Assembly (NCBI GenBank): GCA_965246795.1
Contig: CBDFFN010000017.1
Location: 108,513 to 172,512, forward strand
DNA: 64,000 nucleotides
Reading direction: 5' to 3'
DNA from: JAJXWB01 sp965246795
GTDB taxonomy: Bacteria > Pseudomonadota > Alphaproteobacteria > Rhizobiales > Beijerinckiaceae
The notes beneath the pieces were generated by a model. The model was given only the letters and a program-made list of their open reading frames with translations, ran no database searches and had not been told where the DNA came from. Positions 35,928 to 45,100 of the stretch are shown one piece after another. Position 1 is the stretch's first letter. Each line of letters starts with the position of its first letter. Made by a program: the position numbers and the translations under genes.

Positions 35928-37638
35928 CGAGAAGCGTTTCACCCGGCTTCACGCGCGTGAAAATCACGGGGTCGGTCGACACCTCGACCACCTCGTCCTT
36001 CATCCGCGCGACCGTGTAGCGCGATGTCGCGAGATCGGATGCCGTCGGAAAGTCTTCGCGGAAATGCGCGCCGCGGCTGTCGGTACGCGCGAGTGCCGCC
36101 GCGCAGACTGCCTCGCTGACGAGCACCATGTTTTCAAGATTGAGACGATCCATCCAGGCGAGATTGTAACGGCGATCGACGCCTGGCGCGCCCATCGCAA
36201 TGATATCGCGGCGCAAGCTCGACAATCGTTCCGTTGCACGCAACAAGCCGGCTTCGTCGCGAAGGACGCCGACATCGTCCCACATGGTCGCGTAGAGCGC
36301 CTCGCGCACGGCTTCGAGGTCACCGGCCGGCTTGCCGAGCGGCGCAAAGGCGCGATCCAGTGCTGCCTCGATTGCCCGTTTGTCTGGCTCTGCGAGCGCG
36401 CCTTCGCGCGAGAGCCGCCGCGCCATCGACGCGCCGGCGAGGCCACCGAACACGGTGGAATTGGCGACGCCATTGCCGCCGAGACGATTGGCGCCATGCA
36501 CACCGCCGGTATCTTCGCCGGCGGCGTAGAGACCTTGCAACTCTGTTTCGCAGGCGCCGTCGAAAACGACGCCGCCCATCATGTAATGCGCGGTCGGGAT
36601 GACCTCGACGAGGCCGCCCGCGAGATCGAAGCCGCAATCAGCGCAGCGTTCGACCATGCCCTTGAATTGCTTGCGCACATTGTCGGGGCCGAGATGCGCC
36701 ATCGAGATGTGAACACCTCCGTTCGGAGTGCCAAAACCTTCACGCAGGCGATACACGATCGACCGCGAGACGATGTCGCGCGTCGCGCGTTCGCCACGCT
36801 TGTCGTAGGCGAACATAAAGCGCTCGCCGCTTGCATCGAGCAGATAACCACCCGCGCCGCGAAGCCCCTCCTCCAGCACGGTGCCGGTCATGCGCGTGCC
36901 AGTGCCGGCAAGCAGGCCCGTGGGGTGGAACTGCACCATTTCCATGTCGCGTAGCGGCAGACCGGCACGCAGCGCCATCGCAAGGCCATCGCAGGTCTTG
37001 TCGCCGGACGGCGTGTGATAGCGGTACATCGTCGGGCCGCCGCCGGTCGCGAGCAAAGTCTTGCGCGCCCGCACAAGCACGGGTTCGCCGGTCCGCATGT
37101 CGAGCAGCAGCGCACCCGCGAGACCGGAACCATCGGCGGTTGGAATGAACTCCAATGCGCGATGATCTTCGAGGCGATGCACGCCGCGACGCCACACCTG
37201 CTCGGCGAGACGGCTGACGATCTCGATACCGGTGAGATCGCCCTTATGCACGGTACGGTCGAACGTCTGGCCGGCAAAAGCCTTCTGATGAACCGTGCCG
37301 TCGGGATTGCGATCGAAGAAGCAACCGAGTTCGTTTTCGAGTTCGCGGATGCGCACCTGCGCCTGCGTCACGAGCGTCCAGGCGAGATCCTGATTGTTTA
37401 GCCAGGCGCCGCCGGAAATCGTATCCATGAAGTGCCGCTCGGCACTGTCGCCTTGCGCAAGCGCAACATTGTAGCCGCCCTGCACCATGCGCGTGCAACC
37501 GCATTTACCGAGCAGACCCTTCACCGCAATAGTGACGTCGAGATCGGGATTGGTTTTCTTCGCATGCAGCGCAGCGAAGAGACCGGCGCCGCCCGCGCCG
37601 AGGATGAGAATGTCGGTGGTGCGCTCGGCGAGTTGCAT
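35914..37638 (-). CDS. SdhA/FrdA/NadB-family flavoprotein
   Basis: A 574-residue FAD-dependent oxidoreductase. The dinucleotide motif GAGGAGL is at 14-20; substrate-site motifs include QFHPTG, HGANRLGGNG and SRGAHFREDFP, as in succinate dehydrogenase/fumarate reductase flavoproteins. The position of the covalent-FAD histidine (SHTVAAQGG in SdhA) reads GCTRMVQGG, so FAD is probably not covalently bound, as in NadB and soluble fumarate reductases. No iron-sulfur or membrane-anchor subunit genes are near, so a classical respiratory complex is not encoded here. ATG at 37638 lies 5 bases after the LysE gene. Confidence 0.8.
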   Translation of the reverse strand: MQLAERTTDILILGAGGAGLFAALHAKKTNPDLDVTIAVKGLLGKCGCTRMVQGGYNVALAQGDSAERHFMDTISGGAWLNNQDLAWTLVTQAQVRIRELENELGCFFDRNPDGTVHQKAFAGQTFDRTVHKGDLTGIEIVSRLAEQVWRRGVHRLEDHRALEFIPTADGSGLAGALLLDMRTGEPVLVRARKTLLATGGGPTMYRYHTPSGDKTCDGLAMALRAGLPLRDMEMVQFHPTGLLAGTGTRMTGTVLEEGLRGAGGYLLDASGERFMFAYDKRGERATRDIVSRSIVYRLREGFGTPNGGVHISMAHLGPDNVRKQFKGMVERCADCGFDLAGGLVEVIPTAHYMMGGVVFDGACETELQGLYAAGEDTGGVHGANRLGGNGVANSTVFGGLAGASMARRLSREGALAEPDKRAIEAALDRAFAPLGKPAGDLEAVREALYATMWDDVGVLRDEAGLLRATERLSSLRRDIIAMGAPGVDRRYNLAWMDRLNLENMVLVSEAVCAAALARTDSRGAHFREDFPTASDLATSRYTVARMKDEVVEVSTDPVIFTRVKPGETLLDEAA

Positions 37639-37643
37639 CGTGT

Positions 37644-38258
37644 TCAGCGCGTCCGCTGCAAAGCGAGCCACGTGCCACCGCCGATGAGGCAAAGGCCGCC
37701 GAAGCGCGATACAATCCTTACACGGGCTGCCGATAGTCTCGCGCCCGCGCGGCCAAGGATCAGCGCGTAAGCGCCGTCGGTCAGCGCCGCTGCTGCCATC
37801 GCGGTGAGACCAAGCAGCACGATCTGGCCGACATAGTCACCCTGCGGATTCACGAATTGCGGGATGAACGCGCCGAACCACAGCAGCGCTTTTGGATTTG
37901 CCGCCAGAACGAGAAAGCCCTGCAACACGAAGCCGCCACGCGGTTTGGGTGCTGTGCCGCTCGTGTCGAACTTTCCGGATGATCGCAGCAGCTTCCAGCC
38001 GATCCAGACGAGATAGGCCGCGCCAGCAAGCCGCAGCCAGTCGAACCACCAGCCCATCGTCGCAATGATGGAAGAGAGACCGACCAGCAGAATGCCGAGC
38101 ATGGCCGCAAGACCAAGTTGCGTGCCAAGTACGTTCAGCAGGCCGGCGCGTGTGCCGTGCTGCAGGCTGTTGGCGACGATCAGCGACACCGTTGGCCCGG
38201 GCACGATGGTGATGAGCAGACAGGTCGCGAGATAAGCGAGATAAACTTCGACGCTCAT
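37644..38258 (-). CDS. LysE family amino-acid/metabolite exporter
   Basis: A 204-residue inner-membrane protein with about six spans. The N-terminal ITIVPGPTVSLIVANSL and NPKALLWFGAFIPQFV motifs are typical of the LysE/RhtB family, which exports amino acids or similar solutes. ATG at 38258 is preceded by GGAGGAA at ideal spacing; the longer frame to 38360 overlaps the fumarase gene and is not used. It lies between the fumarase-beta and flavoprotein genes in one minus-strand series. Confidence 0.88.
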   Translation of the reverse strand: MSVEVYLAYLATCLLITIVPGPTVSLIVANSLQHGTRAGLLNVLGTQLGLAAMLGILLVGLSSIIATMGWWFDWLRLAGAAYLVWIGWKLLRSSGKFDTSGTAPKPRGGFVLQGFLVLAANPKALLWFGAFIPQFVNPQGDYVGQIVLLGLTAMAAAALTDGAYALILGRAGARLSAARVRIVSRFGGLCLIGGGTWLALQRTR

Positions 38259-38280
38259 CGACCATTCCTCCGTATGGGCA

Positions 38281-38889
38281 TCACAACGCGCCGAGACTCG
38301 CGAGCACCGCATCACGGCGGCTGTCGACGTCGGCACGCACATCGGCGAACAGCGAACCACCGTGCGAGTCCATGCCGACCATCAGCGGCCCGAAACCTTT
38401 AATGCGGAATCGCCAAAGGCTCTCGGGATGCAGATCGTCCATATCGACAGCTTCGATTTGCTCGATCCACGTCGTCTCCAGCGCCGCTGCGCCGCCGACA
38501 ATGGCGAGATAGGCGCCTCCGATGTTGCGAAAGGCCTCAGTTGTGCCCTGCCCCATGCCGCCCTTGCCGATGATGAGCCGCACGCCCTCCCGCTCCATGA
38601 GAGGCCGGGTAAAGCGCTCCATGCGCTGCGACGTCGTCGTGCCGATGCAGAAGGGCGTGTAGCCAGCCGGCGCTTCATCCGACACCGGCACGCGATGCAC
38701 GTTCGGCGCGGTGTGGATCACGGCATGGCCGCGCAGATCGAAGTCGGTCTCGCGGCCGCCGTCGAACATCGCGATCAGCGTTGCATCCCGGATACCGAAG
38801 AGCGTGCGCTCCAGCGTCACCGTGTCGCCTGCGCGAAGCGCACGCACCTGGTGCTCGTCGACCGGCATCTGCAAAACATGATGGGCCAT
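38281..38889 (-). CDS. Fumarate hydratase / tartrate dehydratase beta subunit (C-terminal domain)
   Basis: A 202-residue protein equal to the beta subunit of two-part class I (Fe-S) fumarases and L(+)-tartrate dehydratases. Characteristic segments are AGDTVTLERTLFGIRDA, YTPFCIGTTTSQRME, LIIGKGGMGQGT and the conserved GMDSHGGSLF near the C-terminus. The alpha subunit, which carries the [4Fe-4S] cluster, is not encoded anywhere in the window. It starts 10 bases after the aroG stop, so the two are probably cotranscribed. The substrate could be fumarate, mesaconate, tartrate or a related hydroxyacid. Confidence 0.85.
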   Translation of the reverse strand: MAHHVLQMPVDEHQVRALRAGDTVTLERTLFGIRDATLIAMFDGGRETDFDLRGHAVIHTAPNVHRVPVSDEAPAGYTPFCIGTTTSQRMERFTRPLMEREGVRLIIGKGGMGQGTTEAFRNIGGAYLAIVGGAAALETTWIEQIEAVDMDDLHPESLWRFRIKGFGPLMVGMDSHGGSLFADVRADVDSRRDAVLASLGAL

Positions 38890-38899
38890 CGCGAGAACC

Positions 38900-40282
38900 T
38901 TATTCCGCCGCGGAAACCTCAGGCATCTGGCGCGTGGCGCGCTCGGCCTTCAACAACTCTGCAACGAGAAACGCTACCTCGATCGCCTGCTCCGCATTCA
39001 GGCGCGGATCGCAATAGGTGTGGTAGCGGTCAGACAGGTCGGCTTCCGAAATGGCGCGCGCGCCACCCGTGCATTCCGTCACATCCTTGCCCGTCATTTC
39101 GAGATGAATGCCGCCAGCATAAGTGCCTTCCGACGCATGCACTGCGAAGAAACTGCGGATCTCCGACATGATGTGATCGAAGGGTCGTGTCTTGTAGCGG
39201 CCCGCCGTCATCGTGTTGCCGTGCATCGGATCGCAGGACCACACGACATTGCGGCCCGCACGCGCAACGGCACGCACGAGGCGCGGCAAATGCTCGCCGA
39301 CTTTGTCCGCGCCGAAACGGCCGATCAGCGTTAGCCGGCCCGGCTCGTTCGTCGGATCGAGAACGTCGATCAGCCGCAACAGATCGTCGACCGCGAGCGA
39401 CGGTCCGCATTTCAGGCCGATCGGGTTCTTTACGCCGCGCGCGAACTCGATATGCGCACCATCGAGCTGGCGCGTGCGGTCGCCGATCCAGATCATGTGC
39501 CCGGAGGTCGCGTAATATTCGCCGCTGGTGGAATCGACGCGCGTCAACGCCTGTTCGAAGCCGAGCAGCAAAGCCTCGTGCGACGTGTAGAACTCCGTCG
39601 AACGCAATTCCGGATGCGCCTCGGGATCAAGGCCAATTGCGCGCATGAAACCGAGCGTCTCGGTGATGCGGTCGGCGAGTTCGCCGTAACGGCCGGACTG
39701 CGGCGAATCCTTCACGAAACCAAGCATCCAGCGATGCGCGTTTTCAAGATTGGCGTAGCCGCCGTTGGCAAAAGCGCGCAGCAGATTCAGCGTCGCCGCC
39801 GACTGGCGGTAGGCCTCCAGCTGGCGCTTCGGATCGGGCGTGCGGGAAGCCGCATCGAAATCGATGCCGTTGACGACGTCGCCGCGATAGGACGGCAGTT
39901 CGACGGCGCCCAGCTTCTCCATCGGCGAGGAGCGCGGTTTTGCGAACTGGCCGGCGATGCGCCCGACCTTCACGACGGGCGACGCCGCGGCGAAAGTCAT
40001 CACGACAGCCATCTGAAGGAACACGCGGAAGAAATCGCGGATGTTGTCGGCGGAATGCTCGGCAAAGCTTTCGGCGCAGTCCCCGCCCTGCAGCAGGAAT
40101 GCGTTGCCCTTCGCGACCTCGCCCAACGTCCGTTTGAGCTTGCGCGCCTCGCCTGCAAAAACGAGCGGCGGAAATCCGGCGAGCGTCTTCTCCACCGCGG
40201 CAAGCGCCGCCGCGTCGGGCCAAGCCGGCATCTGTGCGGCCGTCTTGCTCTGCCAGCTTGCCGGCGACCAGCGCTCGGACAT
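38900..40282 (-). CDS. aroG: 3-deoxy-7-phosphoheptulonate synthase, class II
   Basis: Joins PEP and erythrose-4-phosphate to start the shikimate pathway. The 460-residue protein is of the plant/actinobacterial class II type: WSPASWQSKTAAQMP at the N-terminus, LQGGDCAESF, YYATSGHMIWIGDRTRQ, KCGPS, DPMHGNT and GGIHLEMTG. ATG at 40282 follows GGAGACG closely; the longer frame upstream to 40435 has no similarity and overlaps the divergent acyltransferase. Class II enzymes often replace the AroG/F/H class in alphaproteobacteria. Confidence 0.93.
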   Translation of the reverse strand: MSERWSPASWQSKTAAQMPAWPDAAALAAVEKTLAGFPPLVFAGEARKLKRTLGEVAKGNAFLLQGGDCAESFAEHSADNIRDFFRVFLQMAVVMTFAAASPVVKVGRIAGQFAKPRSSPMEKLGAVELPSYRGDVVNGIDFDAASRTPDPKRQLEAYRQSAATLNLLRAFANGGYANLENAHRWMLGFVKDSPQSGRYGELADRITETLGFMRAIGLDPEAHPELRSTEFYTSHEALLLGFEQALTRVDSTSGEYYATSGHMIWIGDRTRQLDGAHIEFARGVKNPIGLKCGPSLAVDDLLRLIDVLDPTNEPGRLTLIGRFGADKVGEHLPRLVRAVARAGRNVVWSCDPMHGNTMTAGRYKTRPFDHIMSEIRSFFAVHASEGTYAGGIHLEMTGKDVTECTGGARAISEADLSDRYHTYCDPRLNAEQAIEVAFLVAELLKAERATRQMPEVSAAE

Positions 40283-40391
40283 CGTCTCCACTCCTGCGCG
40301 GCCACCCCAGCGGCCGGACGGCGCGGTATAGCGGGACCGGCGGCTGGACGCCACTTTGGCGTACCGCAGGCCGCCGCTATAGAAACCTGCC

Positions 40392-41633
40392 ATGAGCAGC
40401 GATCCCCAAGCCCCCGTCGCGGGGCCGGAAAGCACGGCACCTGTCCGCTCCGATCTCGTCGGCGGTCATCCCGAGCCGATGTCGGTGGCGCTCTCGCGCT
40501 TCATCCATCTCGCGCGCTGGGTCGCGGCGCTGATGGTGCTGCTCCACCATGTCTCGGCGACCTTCGTCAGCGTGCCGGACATCATGACGGCGCCGCACAA
40601 TCCGCTCGCCTATGTCTGGTGGTTCTTCACGCCTTACGTCTTCGCGCACGAGGCGGTGGTGGTCTTCTTCGTGCTGTCGGGCTTCCTTGTCGGCGGCGCC
40701 GTGCTGAAGAAGCGCAAACGCGAGCGGCCGTGGCTGCGTGATTATGTGATCGACCGCGTGTCGCGCATCTATATCGTGTTGATCCCCGTGCTCGTCCTTA
40801 CGCTGATTGTCGACGCCAGCGGACGCGCATGGTTCCCGAATTCGAGCATCTACGATCTCGAGTTCTTCAAGGACAGTTTCGACGCGAAGCTGATACTGCC
40901 GAACCTGCTCAGCCTGCAGGGCATCTGGTATCCGCCGCTGGGCACCAATCTGCCGCTCTGGTCGCTTGGCATGGAGGTTTGGTTCTACCTCCTGTTCCCA
41001 GCGCTGCTCTTGCCGTTGCTGCGCGCCTATCCCGCGCATTGGTTCCGCGTTCTCGGCCTCGCGGCGGCACTACTTTTCATCTTCGCGATCCCGTCGGGCA
41101 GCTACATGATCGTCGGCTTCGGCATCTGGATTGTCGGCGCACTGGTGCGCATCATTCCGCGCCCGCTCGTCCGATCGAAATGGCTGTCGCTCGCCATCTT
41201 CGTCATCGCCTCGGTCGTCATCCGTTTCGCCGTGCGCGAGCATTTCCTGAAGCAGGAGCAGATCAAATATATCGTCGATTGTTTCGAGGGGCTGCTGTTT
41301 GCGAACTTGCTGCTCACGTTGCGCTTCGACACGACGAACGGGTTTCGCTTCACGCGCTCCGACATCCACGCGCAACTTGCGTCCTTCTCTTACACACTCT
41401 ACGCCTTTCACGTTCCGGTCGTATTCTGGATCGCAGCCTTCATCGGTCGTCTGATCCATCCGGGATGGCGGCTCGAACGGGCGACGCTCGCGCATTACGC
41501 GTTTGCCACTGGCGCCATTCTCTTCTGCGTAGCCGCTGCGTGGGGTCTCGCACAGCTCACCGAGGCGCACACAGAGACGGTGCGCCAGCGCGCCCGCGCT
41601 CTTTTCTCGCGCCGCCAGCCAACGCCTGCCTGA
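40392..41633 (+). CDS. Acyltransferase 3 family membrane protein
   Basis: A 413-residue inner-membrane protein with about ten spans. RFIHLARWVAALMVLLHH carries the conserved His of acyltransferase-3 (OafA/YrhL) proteins, FFVLSGFLVGG and SRIYIVLIP are further family motifs. These enzymes move acyl groups onto surface or exported polysaccharides or small molecules. The acceptor is unknown. It is divergent from aroG. Confidence 0.85.
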   Translation: MSSDPQAPVAGPESTAPVRSDLVGGHPEPMSVALSRFIHLARWVAALMVLLHHVSATFVSVPDIMTAPHNPLAYVWWFFTPYVFAHEAVVVFFVLSGFLVGGAVLKKRKRERPWLRDYVIDRVSRIYIVLIPVLVLTLIVDASGRAWFPNSSIYDLEFFKDSFDAKLILPNLLSLQGIWYPPLGTNLPLWSLGMEVWFYLLFPALLLPLLRAYPAHWFRVLGLAAALLFIFAIPSGSYMIVGFGIWIVGALVRIIPRPLVRSKWLSLAIFVIASVVIRFAVREHFLKQEQIKYIVDCFEGLLFANLLLTLRFDTTNGFRFTRSDIHAQLASFSYTLYAFHVPVVFWIAAFIGRLIHPGWRLERATLAHYAFATGAILFCVAAAWGLAQLTEAHTETVRQRARALFSRRQPTPA

Positions 41634-41677
41634 CGCGCGCGCAGCGCCCTATATCGGCAAAAGCCGGAGTTTCTCGT

Positions 41678-42181
41678 TTGCGCGACACTGTCCATACCCC
41701 GCCGCACCATTGGCTGCGGCCCTATCACGCCGCCGCCTCTGTGCTGGCCGTTTTCGTCACCGGTGCCATTGGCTCTGCCGTGACGCTACCGGTTATTCCG
41801 ACTTGGTATCGGTCGATCGCGAAGCCGACATGGACGCCGCCTGACGCCGTTTTCGGACCGGCCTGGACGACCCTCTATCTTCTGATGGCAGGCGCGCTGT
41901 ATCGCGTTCTCGGCCTGCCGCGCGACACGCCGGGGCGTACGCTCGCGATCGGCATCTTTGCCTTGCATATGCTACTGAACGTTGGCTGGTCCGCAACGTT
42001 CTTCGGCATGAAAAGCCCGACACTCGGTCTCGTCGATCTCGCGATCTTCTGGCCGGTGACGATCCTCAACGCCTGGGCATTCTGGCGACTGGATCGCGTC
42101 GCCGGCGCGCTGATGGTGCCGAACGTGTTCTGGGTCACGTTCGCGGCGGCGCTCAACATCGCCATCTGGCGGATGAACTAG
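41678..42181 (+). CDS. tspO: TspO/MBR family tryptophan-rich sensory protein
   Basis: A 167-residue membrane protein with five spans, rich in Trp. Family motifs: WYRSIAKPTWTPPDAVFGPAWTT (split; start near residue 42), ALHMLLNVGWSATFF and NAWAFWRLD. TspO binds porphyrins and affects tetrapyrrole and stress responses in alphaproteobacteria. Start TTG at 41678 has CCGGAG 8-9 bases upstream; the very long frame extending to 40829 is out of frame with, and antisense to nothing but, the acyltransferase and is rejected. Confidence 0.85.
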   Translation: MRDTVHTPPHHWLRPYHAAASVLAVFVTGAIGSAVTLPVIPTWYRSIAKPTWTPPDAVFGPAWTTLYLLMAGALYRVLGLPRDTPGRTLAIGIFALHMLLNVGWSATFFGMKSPTLGLVDLAIFWPVTILNAWAFWRLDRVAGALMVPNVFWVTFAAALNIAIWRMN

Positions 42182-42196
42182 CGCCGCTCGTTCGCT

Positions 42197-45100
42197 CTAT
42201 CCCACGTCCGTTGCCGCAAAGGCCGAAAGCGTTCCGGCTTTGGCCAGCTTCACCGCACCGTCCGGTGTGCCGACGTTGGCGTCCGAATTCCAGAAGAGAT
42301 AACCGTCGCTGCCATTGGCGATAAACGCGACATCCGCACCGCCGGCAAGCAGCGTCGATGCAGCGGAATAGGCCGCACCATAGGTCTTCGTCGTGATCGC
42401 CGCCTCTGCGTAATGGATGGAAGGCGACCCCTCATATTCGTCGAGATCGATAAAATCGGTTCCGCTGGTGAAATCGGTGATCGTGTCGAAGCCGAGCATC
42501 GAGGTCGATGCTGGGCTATCGCTGCTGCTCATGGCGAATGTGTCGAAGCCCGCGCCGCCCGTCAGCGTGTCCTTGCCGGCGCCGCCGGTGAGCCGATCGT
42601 TCCCGACATTGCCCAGCAGCACGTCGTCGCCACCGAAACCCGAGATCGTGTCGTTCGAGGAATTGCCGGAGATACGGTTCGCAAGGTCGTTGCCGCGCAG
42701 CGAGCCGTTCACGAGCGTGCCGAGCGCAGTCAGATTCTCGATTCCCATATCCGCGCCGAGCGTGAAGCTCACCGACGTATAGAGAAGATCGGTGCCCGTC
42801 GTGCCGGTGTCGCGGATCGTGTCGAGACCATCCGTGTAATAGATGTCGGACCCTTCTCCACCGTACATGCCGTCGTAGCCGGCGCCACCGTTCAACGTGT
42901 CGTCGCCAGCACCGCCGTAGAGAGCGTCGTAGTCGCCGTTGCCACCATTCAGCGTATCGTTGCCTTCGCCGCCGTAGAGCACGTCGAAGCCGTTGCCGCC
43001 GGTAAGCGTATCGTTGCCCTTGCCACCGTTGAGATAAGCGCCGCGCGCGTCCGTCGTGACGAGCGTGTCGTTGCCGCTCGTGCCGAGTTGCATCGAGGCG
43101 ACGAGTTGGACGCGGGTGTAGGACGGAAGATCGCGGATCTCCAGAAAGTCGCCCGGCGCCGCGCTGTAGGAAAAGCCCTCATCGCTCGCGTAGGTGACGG
43201 GTCCGACGCCAAAACCGTTGTCATCTGTCGACTGGAGCCGCACGCCCAGAGCGCCGCCGGTCTGGTTCGGCTGCGTGCCGGATTGCGTGGACGAGCCGTT
43301 GCCCACTTCGTTCTCGCTCAGTTGCACGCTCGTAAAGCCCGACGGTGCGTAGATCGAGCCCGTGGTGTTGTCGAACCCCGTGCGACCCGTGGCTTCGTAG
43401 AAGCCATCGCTCCCCTTCGCGCGTGTGAGATATTCGATGCCGGCGTATTGGAAACTGGCGGAGTAGCCGCCGCCGAGCGTATCGACGCGCTTCACGACGA
43501 CATCGGCGAGCGAGATATCGTAGATCGGCGTGAGCACTTCCGCGCCGGAGCCGAGCGTCAAAACCTTGACGCCCTCGATCCGCATCGCGCGCACATGGTC
43601 GCCGGTCGTCGCCTTGGCAAGCAAAGCCGCGAGGCCGGTGACATTGCCAAACGTCACCTCCAGCGGATCGGACCCGTCGACCGCCCATGACGACATTTCG
43701 AACCAGCCGCGATGATCCTTCTCGGTCGAGCCGCCATCGACGCCTTCGACGAGGAGGTAGAAACGGTCGGGCGCGATCGAGGCGACCTGCGTCGTGTTCG
43801 CCACCGGCGTGAGCGTCGTCTCGGTCTTCGCAACCTTGTCCCAGCCGAATTTTCCGTAGAAGGCGCTCGTGCCAGTCGACGTCACCGAACGCTCTTCGAG
43901 CGCGATCTTGTCGTAGTCGATCGTCAGGATATAGCCGTCGCCATTGACAGCGATATTGGTGATGGAGGCATTGGCCAGCGTGAGCCTGTAGGCGTCATAG
44001 GCGCCACGGCCGCTGGTGCGCGCCGTCAGCGTCATCGCGCCGATCATGCTGCCATCGAAGAACTTCTTCTGGAAATCGGCGAGCGCCGTCTGATTGACGA
44101 TGCGCACGGTCAGCGCGCCGAAGTCAGACACACCGGTCGGCGCGCCGTTGCTCGCCCTGTAACGCGCACTCTGCGTGACTTCGAAGTCGAAGGACTCGAC
44201 CGTGAACGCGCCACGCCGCGCCGCGACGACGGAATCCCCGGCGATGCCGTCGACATTAAGGAAATAGGAGAGCGCTTCGTCGTCGCGCACGCCGTCGCCG
44301 GGCGCGGAAGCCGGCGTTACGGGTGCCGGCGTTCCGGCAGGAGTGGTGACCGTGTTCGCGACCCGGTCGACAGAGACGCCGCTCGTCACCTCATACGTGC
44401 CGTCGGGCTTCTGTCCCCTCTCGATCAGTTCGATTTTTCTGAAATCGAATTGCGCGGAATAGCCGTCGCCGCCGCGATCCCCGACATTCGCCACGATCGC
44501 AGACGACAGCGTCGCGTAATAGACGGTGGTGGGCGCCTCGCCGTCAGTCACGCCTTCGACCCGCACCGTACCGATCACGGACCCTTTGGCCGCGCTGAGC
44601 AGCAGCTTCGTCAGGCCGGTATCGTCCGCGAATTTTACGTTCAGCAGCCCGAATTCAGCTTTGCCGACGGACGCGCCGCCAGCGCCGCTGCTTACGCTTG
44701 TGTCCGCCGAGACCTCGAAACTCGCGGATTCGAGTTCGAACCAGCGCTCATGGCCAGGCGCCACCGAGCCGCCATCGACGCCCTGCACGAAAAGGAAGTA
44801 GCGCGACGGCGTCGTCGCAGCGACAGCTGTGCCGGTAACCAGTCCGCTCGACGGCGTGAAAGCGGTTTTGGTTGCCACATTCCAGCCGAAGGTGGAATCC
44901 GGCGATCCAGCAACACCAGTCGAGGCCGCGCTCCATGTCGAAACGCCGATCGTCTTGTAGATGAAATCGACGGTGTAGCCGGACGTGTCGTCGATCACCT
45001 TCGTGACGAAGGCGTCTCCGAGTTTTATCTGGTAGACGATTTTCGCGTTCGTGCCGCTCGACGCAGGATTCCACGCCGTCAGACTTGCCGTCGTGAAAGA

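Noticed and set aside
40829..41677. Long N-terminal extension of the tspO frame through the acyltransferase gene
   Set aside because: It is an out-of-frame shadow of the acyltransferase; TspO similarity begins at about 41700.
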